Assembly: GCF_003569765.1 (NCBI RefSeq)
Contig: NZ_QXMG01000016.1
Coordinates: 1-64,000 of the forward strand
Source of the DNA: Caldimonas tepidiphila
GTDB taxonomy: Bacteria; Pseudomonadota; Gammaproteobacteria; Burkholderiales; Burkholderiaceae_C
DNA: 64,000 nucleotides
Direction of reading: 5' to 3'
The position numbers were made by a program, and so were the translations under genes. Below, one piece after another: positions 46,116 to 54,916 of the stretch; positions within the stretch are counted from its first letter, which is position 1; each line of letters opens with the position of its first letter. Below the pieces are notes generated by a model, which was given only the letters and a program-made list of their open reading frames with translations, was not told the origin of the DNA and did no database searches.

Positions 46116-47696
46116 ATGTGCAAGCTGTGTGACGAAGCGACGGCGCAGGGCAGGCCCGCGCCCGTTCACCTTCACGCGAACCCCGCCCCGGCGGCAGCCG
46201 TCGAGTCCGCGCCCTCCAGTCCGCCGCGGCGCAACTTCCTGCGCGCCTCCGCGGTCGCCGGCGCGTCTGCCGGGCTCACGCTCGCGGCCTGCGGCGGGGG
46301 CGAAGCGGTGGCCCATTCCCAAGCGACGCCGCCGCCTGCCGGGGTGGGCGAGCCTGCGCGCCGCACGCTCATCCGCGGCGGCGCCGTCATGTCCATGGAC
46401 CCCGCGGTGGGCAACTTCGCCACCGGCGACGTGCTGCTCGAAGGCCGCCGCATCGTCGCCGTCGGCGCCAACCTGTCCGCCAGCGGCGCCGCCGTGATCG
46501 AGGCGGCCGGCATGGTGGTGATGCCGGGCTTCGTCGACACGCACCACCACCAGTTCGAGACCGCGCTGCGCAGCTTCCTGGCCGACGGCGTGCTGCTGCC
46601 CGACGGGCGGCCGGACACGGCCTACAACTACTACGAGACCATCCTGCAGAAGTTCTCGACCGTCTACCGGCCGCAGGACGTGTACATCAACGAGCTGTAC
46701 GGCTCGCTGTCGCAGATCGACGCCGGCGTGACGACGGTGATGGACGTCAGCCAGATCCACCATTCCCCCGAGCACTCCGACGCGGCCATCGAGGCCTTGC
46801 GCGCAGCGGGGCGCCGCGCGGTGTTCGGCTATTTCGAGGGCCAGGGGCCGCGCACGAAGTACCCGCAGGATGCCCGTCGCATCCGCAGCCAGTGGTTCTC
46901 GAGCAGCGACCAGCTGCTGAGCATGGTGATGGGTGGGGAGATCTACCTGCCCGGCTACGAAGCCGCATGGGAGATCGGCCGCGAGCTGAACCTGCCGATC
47001 GCGCTGCACGTGGTCGGCACCTTCGGCATGCAGCCGACCTTCGACAAGCTGGGGGCGGCGGGCTGGTTCGGTCCCGACAACATCTTCATCCACATGACCG
47101 GCATGAGCGAGGCCGGCTGGCGCTACGCCGCCGACGCGGGCGCGCACGTGTCGCTCGCGGTGCCGATCGAGATGCAGATGCGGCACGGCACGCCACCCAC
47201 CCAGACGGCACTGGACCTGGGCATGCAGCCCTCGCTGTCGACCGACGTCGAATGCACGATGACGGCGGACATGTTCACGCAGATGCGCTCCGTGCTCACG
47301 CTGCAGCGCATGTTCGCCAACGAGAAGGCGCTGCGCGGCGAGAGCTACCCCAGGCTGCTGACCTCGCACGACGCGATCCGCTTCGCCACCATCGAGGGGG
47401 CGAGGGGCCTCAAGCTCGAGGCCAGGACCGGCTCGCTCACGCCGGGCAAGGAGGCGGACATCATCCTGCTCGACGCCACGGCGCTCAACGTGGCGCCGCT
47501 CAACCACGTGCCGGGCGCCGTGGTCACGCTGATGGAGCGCAGCAACGTGTCGACCGTGCTGGTGGCCGGGCAGATCAGGAAGTGGCGGGGCGAACTGCTG
47601 GGCTTCGACCTGCCCAAGCTGCGCCGGGAGCTCGAGGCCAGCCGCGACCACCTGTTCGACGCCGCAGGCATCGCCCGCGACCTGTTCCGGGCATGA
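46116..47696 (+). CDS. Tat-exported lipoprotein amidohydrolase
   Basis: A 526-residue metal-dependent hydrolase of the chlorohydrolase/cytosine-deaminase group. Before the export signal are 38 residues with CKLC and HLHANP. The signal has twin Arg (PRRNFLRASA) and a lipobox LAAC. Metal ligands begin with GFVDTHHHQFE; later HVVGTFG and STDVE supply the others. A 60-residue pre-signal extension is unusual. The substrate may be a deaminated or dechlorinated heterocycle. It is divergent from a LysR regulator. Confidence 0.87.
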   Translation: MCKLCDEATAQGRPAPVHLHANPAPAAAVESAPSSPPRRNFLRASAVAGASAGLTLAACGGGEAVAHSQATPPPAGVGEPARRTLIRGGAVMSMDPAVGNFATGDVLLEGRRIVAVGANLSASGAAVIEAAGMVVMPGFVDTHHHQFETALRSFLADGVLLPDGRPDTAYNYYETILQKFSTVYRPQDVYINELYGSLSQIDAGVTTVMDVSQIHHSPEHSDAAIEALRAAGRRAVFGYFEGQGPRTKYPQDARRIRSQWFSSSDQLLSMVMGGEIYLPGYEAAWEIGRELNLPIALHVVGTFGMQPTFDKLGAAGWFGPDNIFIHMTGMSEAGWRYAADAGAHVSLAVPIEMQMRHGTPPTQTALDLGMQPSLSTDVECTMTADMFTQMRSVLTLQRMFANEKALRGESYPRLLTSHDAIRFATIEGARGLKLEARTGSLTPGKEADIILLDATALNVAPLNHVPGAVVTLMERSNVSTVLVAGQIRKWRGELLGFDLPKLRRELEASRDHLFDAAGIARDLFRA

Positions 47697-47836
47697 GGCC
47701 CGGCCGCCGGTCCGGGGGGCCGGCCGGCCGGGGCATCGGGGCATGAAGGCGGTGCGGGGGGCGACCATGTGCGCTCCACGGTGCGGCTCGCCGGCCGCGG
47801 AAGATGCCGGATCGCGGGTGCCGTGCCGCCGACGCC

Positions 47837-48463
47837 TCAGAGACAGCTGCAGGCCTGCTCGAAGGACAGCCGCGGCCGGCGGGGATGGGCCGCGGGGCCG
47901 CCGGCATAGCCGAGGTTCAGCAGGAAGTCCGCCTCGCAGCGCCCGTCGGGGAAGAATTCCTTGTTGACGCCCGAGGCGTCGAACCCGCTCATCGGCCCGC
48001 AGGCCAGCCCGAGCGCGCGCGCCGCCATGATGAAGTAGGCCCCGGTCAGCGTGGTGTTGCGCACCGCGTCGGCGCGGGCGCGTTCCGGCTGGCGCTCGAA
48101 CTCCTCGCGCACATGGGGCATGTGCCACAGCTCGGGCATGTGCTCGTAGAAGCGGGTGTCGCGCGCCACGATCACCGTCACCGGGGCGGAGCGCACCTTG
48201 GCGACGTTGCCGGCGGACAGGTGGGGCAGCAGGCGCTCGCGCCCGGCCTCGGTGCCGATGAAGACGAAGCGGGCCGGCTGGCAGTTCATCGAGGTCGGAC
48301 CCAGGCTGGCGAGCCGGTAGAGCTCGCGCAGCAGCGACATCGGCAAGGGCCGGGGCTCGAAGGCCGCGTGTGTGCGCGCGGCGAGGAACAGCTGGTCCAG
48401 GGCGGCCGCGTCCAGCGGGCCCGCGGCGGACGAGGCGTCGGCGGCAAGGGGCGAAGGGTTCAT
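47837..48463 (-). CDS. Nitroreductase-family protein (RutE/HadB type)
   Basis: A 208-residue FMN-dependent reductase. ARTHAAFEPRPLP at the start, the SLGPTSMNCQPARFVFI segment, and MSGFDASGVNKEFF near the end match the 3-hydroxypropanoate dehydrogenase RutE/HadB group. In E. coli RutE reduces malonic semialdehyde from uracil; here, no rut genes are nearby. It lies 208 bp downstream of the second Bug receptor gene and could be part of the same transcript. Confidence 0.87.
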   Translation of the reverse strand: MNPSPLAADASSAAGPLDAAALDQLFLAARTHAAFEPRPLPMSLLRELYRLASLGPTSMNCQPARFVFIGTEAGRERLLPHLSAGNVAKVRSAPVTVIVARDTRFYEHMPELWHMPHVREEFERQPERARADAVRNTTLTGAYFIMAARALGLACGPMSGFDASGVNKEFFPDGRCEADFLLNLGYAGGPAAHPRRPRLSFEQACSCL

Positions 48464-48671
48464 GGCGGATCGGGGAAGGGTGGGAGGGACGGGCGCCGCG
48501 CGGGCAGGGCCGGCGCGGCGTGCATCGCGGCGAGGATCGGCACGAGGCCGACCAGGACGCGCGAATGCGGGCCGCGGCGGCTCGACGTCCTCCAGCGGCC
48601 CGCTTCCACATGGATGAGTCTCGTCGGGAGCGGCGCTTCGTTGAGCCGGCGACGCTCCCGGTGAGCCGCAA

Positions 48672-49649
48672 TCAATCGACGCGGATGTTCTTGGACCGGA
48701 CGATCTGGCTGTAGATCTCGGAGTCGCGCCGCACCAGCTCCGCGATCTCCGCACGGCTCAGCCCGAGCGGTTCGCTGTTCAGCTCCTTGATGCGTCGCTG
48801 CACGTCGGGATCCTGGCTCGCGGCGAGCAGGACGGCATGGAGACGATCCACGATCGCAGGAGGCGTGGCCGCCGGTGCCCAGATGCCGTGCCAGGACATC
48901 ATCGACAGATTGGGCACGGTTTCGGCGAAGGTGGGGACATTGGGCATCGCGGGGTGGCGCTGCGCGCCCGAGTAGGCCAGCGCCTTCACGCGTCCTCCCG
49001 AGATCATCGGGTAGGCGGTGGCGACCGGCTCGAGGACGAGGTCGACCTGCCCGCCGATCAATTCGGGCAGGGGCGTGCTGCGATAGGGCACGTGCAGCAT
49101 CTTGGTCTTGGTCTCGTCCTTCAGCCATTCCATGATGAGATGCGACGGACTGCCGGCCCCGTAGGAGGCATGCGACATCGAGTCCGGTTGCTTCCTCGCC
49201 TGGTCCAGCACCTCCGTCAGCGAGCCGGCCTTCAGGTTCGGGTTGGCGATCAGCACCAGGCCCTGCCGCATCGTCGTCGCCACCGGCACCAGATCCTTGC
49301 CCGCATCGAAGGGCAGCTTGCTGTAGATGTACGGATTGATCGTGAAGGCGGTGGAGACGTTGTAGAGGACGGTGTAGCCGTCGGGCGACGACTTGGCCAC
49401 CGCGTCGCCCGCGAGGTTGCCCGCGGAGCCCGGCTTGTTGTCGATGACGACCGGGACGCCCATCTTCTTCGCGGCGTACTCGCCGTAGATCCGGGCAAAC
49501 ACGTCGGGCGGTGTTCCCGCGGCGAATCCGACCACGATCTTGACGGGCTTGGTGGGCCAGGCGGCCTGGGGCGCCTGGGCCTGGGCGTGCGATGGCGCGC
49601 CGGCAAGCGTAAAGACCAAGGTGGCGAGCAAACCAATGCCGAGTTTCAT
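48672..49649 (-). CDS. Bug-family TTT substrate-binding receptor
   Basis: A 325-residue periplasmic receptor of the same family as the one at 43774 but clearly different in sequence. The signal peptide is MKLGIGLLATLVFTLAGAPSHA; the mature part begins WPTKPVKIVVGFAAGTPPDVFAR and contains VIDNKPGSAGNLAG. GGAGACAC precedes the ATG at 49649. It is the fourth gene of the CoA-transferase/dioxygenase/lyase cluster, 219 bp after the lyase, and should bind the carboxylate that the cluster degrades. Confidence 0.93.
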   Translation of the reverse strand: MKLGIGLLATLVFTLAGAPSHAQAQAPQAAWPTKPVKIVVGFAAGTPPDVFARIYGEYAAKKMGVPVVIDNKPGSAGNLAGDAVAKSSPDGYTVLYNVSTAFTINPYIYSKLPFDAGKDLVPVATTMRQGLVLIANPNLKAGSLTEVLDQARKQPDSMSHASYGAGSPSHLIMEWLKDETKTKMLHVPYRSTPLPELIGGQVDLVLEPVATAYPMISGGRVKALAYSGAQRHPAMPNVPTFAETVPNLSMMSWHGIWAPAATPPAIVDRLHAVLLAASQDPDVQRRIKELNSEPLGLSRAEIAELVRRDSEIYSQIVRSKNIRVD

Positions 49650-49868
49650 GCTGTGTCTCCTGTTCAGCGGTCTATTCATTCCGCACTTCCTGGCGGTGTG
49701 GGCGGCTGGGCTGGTATCGCCGGGACGGAACGGGCGAGCGTTCCCCCCGGCAATCGTTTCGATCGATCCCGGTGCAAGCCTTCCGGTTGCGAACCTGAAC
49801 CCGGAGCACCTCGGGGATCCCGCCTTCGGCGTCGTTCGAGGTGTCCCGGGGAAAGCGGCTCCTCCTGT

Positions 49869-50681
49869 TCACTCTCCTGTCTTGTGGGCGAAGCCTTCGG
49901 GCGCTTCCCCGTCGTAGACCAGTTCGCGCGTGGCCTGGTAGGACAGCGCGAAGCCGGCGGGCTGCTCGGTCTCCTCGTGCAGGTGCGCGATGAGGCCCGC
50001 GGTGCGGGCGAGGATGGGCACGCCCTTGAGCGAGGAAATGGGGAAGCCGACCCCCATCAGCACGGCGGGAATCGCCGCCGAGACGTTCATGCGCAGGTCC
50101 TTGCCCACGAGGTCGGGAATGAACTGCTCGATGGCCTCGGCGATGCGGACGTAGCGCAGGTCGGCGCCGGCGGAGGTCGCCACCTCGATGAGCCGGCTCA
50201 CGCGCGGGTCGCGCTCCTTGTGCAGGGGATGGCCGTAGCCGGGGATCGCCCGCCGGGCGGCCTTGTGCTCGCGCACCACCTCCGCCGCCGCCTCCTCGAG
50301 CGCGCGGCCCGCGGCGATGCGCTGCTCGACCTCGGCGAAGAGCCGGCCCGCGGATTCGGACGCGCCCAGGATGACCGAGCCGCAGCCAAGGATGCCGGCG
50401 GCCACGGCGCCCTGCAGCGCCTCGGGGGCCGCGGCCAGCGTCATGCGGCTGGCCTGCACGCTGGGCACCAGGCCGTGCTCTGCGATCGCGACCAGGGTCG
50501 CGTCCAGCACTGCGCGGCAGGCGCTGTCCGGCTCGCGGCCGGTCAGGAGCAGGAAGAAGTAGTCGGTGAAGGAAGTCTTGCCGATGAGGTCCTGGCACAG
50601 GTCCCGCCCGCGCACGACGATGGTGTGCTCGTCGGACGTGGAGATGGCGGTGCGCGGGACGGTGTTCTTTCCGATTTTCAT
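49869..50681 (-). CDS. Citryl-CoA lyase / citrate synthase-like protein
   Basis: A 270-residue protein of the short citrate-synthase-like family, annotated as citryl-CoA lyase. It contains GKTSFTDYFFLLLTGREP, GCGSVILGAS and GYGHPLHKERDPRV, the counterparts of the citrate synthase His regions. Such proteins cleave or form citryl-CoA-type thioesters. Together with the class III CoA-transferase two genes upstream it could activate and cleave a substituted tricarboxylate, or an analogous acid. Its gene starts 25 bp after the dioxygenase. Confidence 0.8.
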   Translation of the reverse strand: MKIGKNTVPRTAISTSDEHTIVVRGRDLCQDLIGKTSFTDYFFLLLTGREPDSACRAVLDATLVAIAEHGLVPSVQASRMTLAAAPEALQGAVAAGILGCGSVILGASESAGRLFAEVEQRIAAGRALEEAAAEVVREHKAARRAIPGYGHPLHKERDPRVSRLIEVATSAGADLRYVRIAEAIEQFIPDLVGKDLRMNVSAAIPAVLMGVGFPISSLKGVPILARTAGLIAHLHEETEQPAGFALSYQATRELVYDGEAPEGFAHKTGE

Positions 50682-50706
50682 GAGGGTCTGCTCCGGGGCG
50701 GCCGGC

Positions 50707-51600
50707 TCACGCGGCCTGGGGTTCGAGTCGGAAGTCGTAGTGGGCCGACCAGTAGGGCCGGTTCATCTCGCGGCCGTCGGGCGCCTTCCCGGCGGGATGC
50801 CGCTCGTAGTCGACGATCAGGCTCGGGCGCACGCCGAAGACCGCGTCCGAGTCGAGGTAGGGGCTGCCGGCGACGAAGAGGTGGGTGGTGACGGGCGCGT
50901 GCTGCGGCGCCGAGACCTTCATGTGGATGTGGCCCGGCCGGTTGGGGTGCCGTCCCATCGCTGCGAGCATCTGCCCGACCGGGCCGTCGACGGGCACCGG
51001 GTAGAAGCTGGGTCGGATCGACCAGAACCAGTAGCGCCCCTCCTCGTCGGTGCGCAGGCGCGCGCGCGCGGCCATGTCGGAGCCCTCGACCTGCATGTCG
51101 TAGACGCCTTCGCCGTCGCCCGACCACACATCCAGCAGTGCGCCGGCGACCGGCCGGCCGTGGGTGTCGGTCACGCGGCCGCTGTAGAAGGTCGGCTCGC
51201 CCTTCACGCCCTCGGCGATGTCGGCTCCCAGCGGCACCTCGGGCGCCCCCTGCCAGTAGTAGGGGCCCTGCACGGTCGCCTCCGTCGCCTCGGTGACGCT
51301 CAGGCTGCCGGTCGAGCCGCGGCTCGCACGCAGCTGGTCGAGCATCACCACCATCATCGAGGCGCCCAGCGTGTCGGACAGCAGGATGAATTCCTGCCGC
51401 TTGTCGCTGCAGGCCTGGCCCACCGCCGTGAGGAACTCGATGCCGGCCATCCATTCGTCGGGCTTGAGGTCGACCTCGCGGATGAAGGCGTGGAGGTGGG
51501 TGATCAGCGAGCTCATGACCTGAGCGAAGCGCGGGTCGCCGCACTCCGCCAGGCGCTGCAGCGCCGCCTGCGTCAGTTCGTCTTCGTTGGACGGGGTCAT
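50707..51600 (-). CDS. Intradiol ring-cleavage dioxygenase
   Basis: A 297-residue non-heme iron(III) enzyme cleaving catechol or hydroxyquinol between the hydroxyls. The four iron ligands are visible: Y167, Y200 (SFYPVP) and H224/H226 in RPGHIHMKV. The length and N-terminal helical part match hydroxyquinol or chlorocatechol 1,2-dioxygenases. GAGGAGA lies about 9 bases before 51600. Genes for muconate cycloisomerase or maleylacetate reductase are not in the window. Confidence 0.92.
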   Translation of the reverse strand: MTPSNEDELTQAALQRLAECGDPRFAQVMSSLITHLHAFIREVDLKPDEWMAGIEFLTAVGQACSDKRQEFILLSDTLGASMMVVMLDQLRASRGSTGSLSVTEATEATVQGPYYWQGAPEVPLGADIAEGVKGEPTFYSGRVTDTHGRPVAGALLDVWSGDGEGVYDMQVEGSDMAARARLRTDEEGRYWFWSIRPSFYPVPVDGPVGQMLAAMGRHPNRPGHIHMKVSAPQHAPVTTHLFVAGSPYLDSDAVFGVRPSLIVDYERHPAGKAPDGREMNRPYWSAHYDFRLEPQAA

Positions 51601-51641
51601 GTCGGTGTCTCCTCTCAGGTGTGTTTCGATGGCGCGGGGTC

Positions 51642-52799
51642 TCAGGCGCCCGCGTTCCCGCGCAGGCGCTGCCGGATCGGATCGACGATCGCGGCGTTGT
51701 CGGCGCCGAGCAGGGGCGGGGCGGTGACGGACAGCGAGGGCTGGCCGTCGAAGCTGACGGGGGAGCGGATCGTGCGCCACTCGCCCCCTTCCGGATGCGC
51801 GGCGCCGACCGCGAGCTGCAGGTGCCGCACCTGCGGGTCCTCGAGTGCCTCCTGCGTGTCGTACATCGGCGCGTGCGGCACGTCCTGCGCCTCCAGCCGC
51901 TCGCACCAGGTCGCGCGGTCGTGGCGCCGGAAGATGGCGCCCAGCACCTCGATCAGGTCTTCCTGGTGCCTGATGCGGCCGTCGCGATCGGCGAAGCGCG
52001 GGTCCTGGAACAGGTCGGGCCGCTCGATCGCGACGGCCAGGCCCTGCCAGAACTTCTCCGGCGAGGACATGTGCAGCGCGATCCACTTGCCGTCCGCGCA
52101 CTCGAGCACATAGGACTGGGAGACGCTGGGGCGGCTGAAGGGCCCCATGACCTCGTTCTCCGAGAAGTAGTGGGTGAAGGCATCGAGGTTGAAGTGGCAC
52201 ATCGCTTCGAGCATCGACACCTCGACGCTGCGCCCGACGCCGGTCGAGCCGCGCTCCACCAGCGCGCCCAGCACGCCGTAGGCGGCGTAGAAGCCGGTCA
52301 TCGCGTCGGCCAGCGCGGGCCCCACCACGCGCGGGTTCTCGGGGTTGACCAGCAGCTTCAGGAACGCGCTGGCCGCCTGCGCCACGGTGTCGTAGGCGGG
52401 GCGCCGCGAGGCCGGCCCGCTCTGCCCGAAGCCGCTGATCGCGCAGTAGACGAGGCGCGGGTTGAGGCTGCGCAGCCGCGCCTCGCCCGCGCCCAGCCGC
52501 TCGGCGGCGCCGGGCCGGAAGTTCTGGATGTAGACGTCGGCCTGCTTCACCAGCTCGTCGAAGACCGCCGCGTCCTCCGGCAGCTTCGGGTTGAGGGTGA
52601 TGCTGCGCTTGTTGCGGTTGTAGGTCTGGAAGTGCGGGCTGTAGAGGCCGCCGCGGAAGGCGCGGAAGGGGTCGCCGGCACCGGGCTGCTCGATCTTGAT
52701 GACCTCGGCCCCGAGATCGGCGAGGAACATGCCCGCCGCCGGCCCCGTGATGAAGGTGCCTTGCTCGAGCACCTTGATGCCGCGAAGGACTTGATTCAC
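51642..52799 (-). CDS. Class III CoA-transferase (CaiB/BaiF)
   Basis: A 385-residue enzyme that moves CoA from a donor thioester to an organic acid. The N-terminal LRGIKVLEQGTFITGPAAGMFLADLGAEVIKIE motif and the catalytic Asp in GPALADAMTGFYAAYG are present. The start is GTG at 52799, because AAGGAG lies 8 bases upstream; the frame is open beyond but has no ribosome site. It is the first gene of the cluster and is preceded by promoter segment B, divergent from the LysR gene. Confidence 0.92.
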   Translation of the reverse strand: MNQVLRGIKVLEQGTFITGPAAGMFLADLGAEVIKIEQPGAGDPFRAFRGGLYSPHFQTYNRNKRSITLNPKLPEDAAVFDELVKQADVYIQNFRPGAAERLGAGEARLRSLNPRLVYCAISGFGQSGPASRRPAYDTVAQAASAFLKLLVNPENPRVVGPALADAMTGFYAAYGVLGALVERGSTGVGRSVEVSMLEAMCHFNLDAFTHYFSENEVMGPFSRPSVSQSYVLECADGKWIALHMSSPEKFWQGLAVAIERPDLFQDPRFADRDGRIRHQEDLIEVLGAIFRRHDRATWCERLEAQDVPHAPMYDTQEALEDPQVRHLQLAVGAAHPEGGEWRTIRSPVSFDGQPSLSVTAPPLLGADNAAIVDPIRQRLRGNAGA

Positions 52800-52980
52800 T
52801 GTTCGGACTCCTTGGATGGGAACGTGGGCCCCGGCCCGGCGCATGCCGTCGGGGGCCTGCAGAACGCAGCGGGAGGGCGGTCGGGGCCGGCGTGCGAAGC
52901 GGCACGGGAGGGGTCGTCTCCATGCGCCTCGTGCTTCGCCGCCCGCTTGTCCGCCGGGTGCTCCGCTGTGGTTGGAAACG

Positions 52981-53049
52981 ACTGTATCGACGCGAATGGA
53001 TGCCGGGAAATGATTAATTTCGCCGGTTATGATCTATGCGATCGATCGA
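52981..53049 (-). promoter_or_regulatory. Promoter segment B (copy of 43534-43602)
   Basis: Read on the minus strand this segment matches 43534-43602 in about 44 of 69 positions. A -35-like TTTCCC and -10-like GATACA are 16 bp apart, the same spacing as in copy A. It points toward the CoA-transferase start, about 180 bp away, and ends 13 bp before the divergent LysR start. A LysR operator is expected within it. Confidence 0.6.
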
Positions 53050-53061
53050 TTTAGGGTTTCC

Positions 53062-53970
53062 ATGGAACTGCGGCACTTGCGCTACTTCATTGCCCTGGCC
53101 GGCACGCTGAACTTCACGCGGGCCGCCGAGCGTGTCCACGTGAGCCAGTCCACGCTGTCGCACCAGATCAAGCAGCTCGAGGACGAGCTCGGCGTTCGCT
53201 TGTTCGACCGCATCGGCAAGCGCGTGGTGCTGACCGAGTCCGGCGACGAGTTCCTGGAGTACGCCCGGCGGGCGCTGCGCGAGATCGACCAGGGGCTGGG
53301 GGCGCTGAAGCAGCTGGTGCCGAATGCCTCGGGCGAGTTGCGCATCGGGGCGACCCACTCCTTCAACCTCGGCTTCATCCCCGACTGCATCGCCACCTTC
53401 CACCAGCGGCACCCGGACGTGAAGGTGGTGGTCGAGGAGCTCGCCGCCGACCTCATCGCCGCCCGGCTGCAGGACAGCTCGCTCGATCTCGGCATCGCCT
53501 ACCGGCCGGCAACGTCCGAGAGCCTGCAGTTCGAGCCGCTCTACAACGAGGAGATGGTGCTGGTCGTGAGGCAGGACCATCCGCTCGCGCGCCGCAAGCG
53601 GGTGCGCATGGTGGAGCTGCACCGCCTGCCGCTGGTGCTGCTGCCGCCGTCTTTCGCGACGCGCCAGCTGCTGGACGAGTGCTTCAGGGCCTGCGGTGCC
53701 GAGCCGCTCGTCGTCGCGGAGATGAACACCCTGGGTCCGATGATGAGCCTGGTGGCGAAGACCGGCCTGGCCTGCATCGTGACGCCCAACGCGATGCCGG
53801 CGAACTCGGGGCTCAAGCTGCTGCGGCTCGAGAGCCCGACGCCGGTGCGCACCCCCGGCATGCTGTGGGCGGCCGGAGCCACGAAGTCCGCCGCAACCCG
53901 CGCTTTCTCGACCATCGTTCGCAAGCTGGCGTTCCGCACCAGCCTGCTCGATGCGGCACCCGCGGGCTGA
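53062..53970 (+). CDS. LysR-type transcriptional regulator
   Basis: A 302-residue LysR regulator of the CynR/CbbR-like group: MELRHLRYFIALAGTLNFTRAAERVHVSQSTLSHQIKQLE at the N-terminus and a two-lobe effector domain starting LRIGATHSFNLGFIP. It is divergent from the CoA-transferase operon and should regulate it. The start at 53062 gives the canonical N-terminus; an in-frame ATG at 53029 is part of promoter segment B and unlikely. The effector is probably the substrate or an intermediate. Confidence 0.94.
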   Translation: MELRHLRYFIALAGTLNFTRAAERVHVSQSTLSHQIKQLEDELGVRLFDRIGKRVVLTESGDEFLEYARRALREIDQGLGALKQLVPNASGELRIGATHSFNLGFIPDCIATFHQRHPDVKVVVEELAADLIAARLQDSSLDLGIAYRPATSESLQFEPLYNEEMVLVVRQDHPLARRKRVRMVELHRLPLVLLPPSFATRQLLDECFRACGAEPLVVAEMNTLGPMMSLVAKTGLACIVTPNAMPANSGLKLLRLESPTPVRTPGMLWAAGATKSAATRAFSTIVRKLAFRTSLLDAAPAG

Positions 53971-54077
53971 GGACGCGAGCGAGCGGCGCTCGGGCTGTCG
54001 GCGCGCCCGCCGCGTCCGTCCGGGGAGGCGCCCTCCATAATGCAGCCGCCCTTCACAACCGCTCCTGTCCGCCTCCG

Positions 54078-54758
54078 ATGTCGCAACAGACCGCCACCCT
54101 GATCCGGCTGCGAGAGATGATTCTTCGCGGCGAGCTCGCGCCGGGGGAGCGGGTGACCGAGGCGAGCCTGGCCGCCCGCCTGGGCATCTCGAGGACGCCC
54201 GTGCGCAACGCGCTGCCGGCGCTGGCGCAGGAGGGGCTGCTCGTGCGGGCAGGACAGCGGGGCTTCGCGGTCAAGGAGTTCGACTCGCGCGAGAGCCTCG
54301 AGGCATTGCGCTTGCGGGCCGTGCTGGAAGGGGTGGCCGCGCGTGCGCTGGCGGAACGGGGCGCATCCCCCGATCTGCTCGAACAGCTCGGGAACTGTCT
54401 CCGGGAAGGGGATCAGATCTTCATGTCCCGCTCCATCGATGAGCTCGCAGAGGCGCGCTACGGCGAGATGAACTCGAGGTTCCACGGGCTCATCCTCCAC
54501 GGTGCGCAGAGGCCTCTCCTGGCCGACCTCGTGGCACGCTGCAACGTCGTGGCCTTCACCAGTCCGAAGGGCGTCGCCTTCTCGGAGGCCAGCAAACGGT
54601 CCGCGTTCGACCTCCTCTTCTATGCCCACCAGCAGCACCATGCGATCGTGGACGCGATCGCCGCGCGCCAGGGCGACCGTGCCGAGTTCCTGTTCCGGGA
54701 ACACGCGATCACCCAGGAGCAGAGCATGAGCATGGATCTCGCGGCGAAGCAGGGCTGA
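54078..54758 (+). CDS. GntR-family transcriptional regulator (FadR/FCD type)
   Basis: A 226-residue regulator with a GntR winged helix (LRLREMILRGELAPGERVTEASLAARLGISRTPVR) and an FCD-type ligand domain with the conserved His/Asp/Asn metal-site residues (NSRFHGLIL). FCD regulators usually repress catabolic genes and respond to small carboxylates. It follows the LysR gene by about 108 bp in the same direction. It may control neighbouring catabolic genes, but no operator is identified. Confidence 0.9.
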   Translation: MSQQTATLIRLREMILRGELAPGERVTEASLAARLGISRTPVRNALPALAQEGLLVRAGQRGFAVKEFDSRESLEALRLRAVLEGVAARALAERGASPDLLEQLGNCLREGDQIFMSRSIDELAEARYGEMNSRFHGLILHGAQRPLLADLVARCNVVAFTSPKGVAFSEASKRSAFDLLFYAHQQHHAIVDAIAARQGDRAEFLFREHAITQEQSMSMDLAAKQG

Positions 54759-54916
54759 CCGAGCGGCAGCGACGGGGCGGGGCACGACCACGAGGCGCGA
54801 AGCGTCGAGCGGGCGACGGGCCCAATGCCCGCCTCGCAGAGCGGCCGTACCGCAAGCCCCGGGACGGCGGGGCGCGAGGGCCGACAATCGGTGCCGACGC
54901 CTTCCCTGAAAGCAGC

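Noticed and set aside
44760-48671. A minus-strand open frame of about 1300 codons running antisense to the amidohydrolase and through the LysR and nitroreductase region
   Set aside because: Content is repetitive Arg/Ala/Pro with no domain; it covers well-supported genes on other frames.
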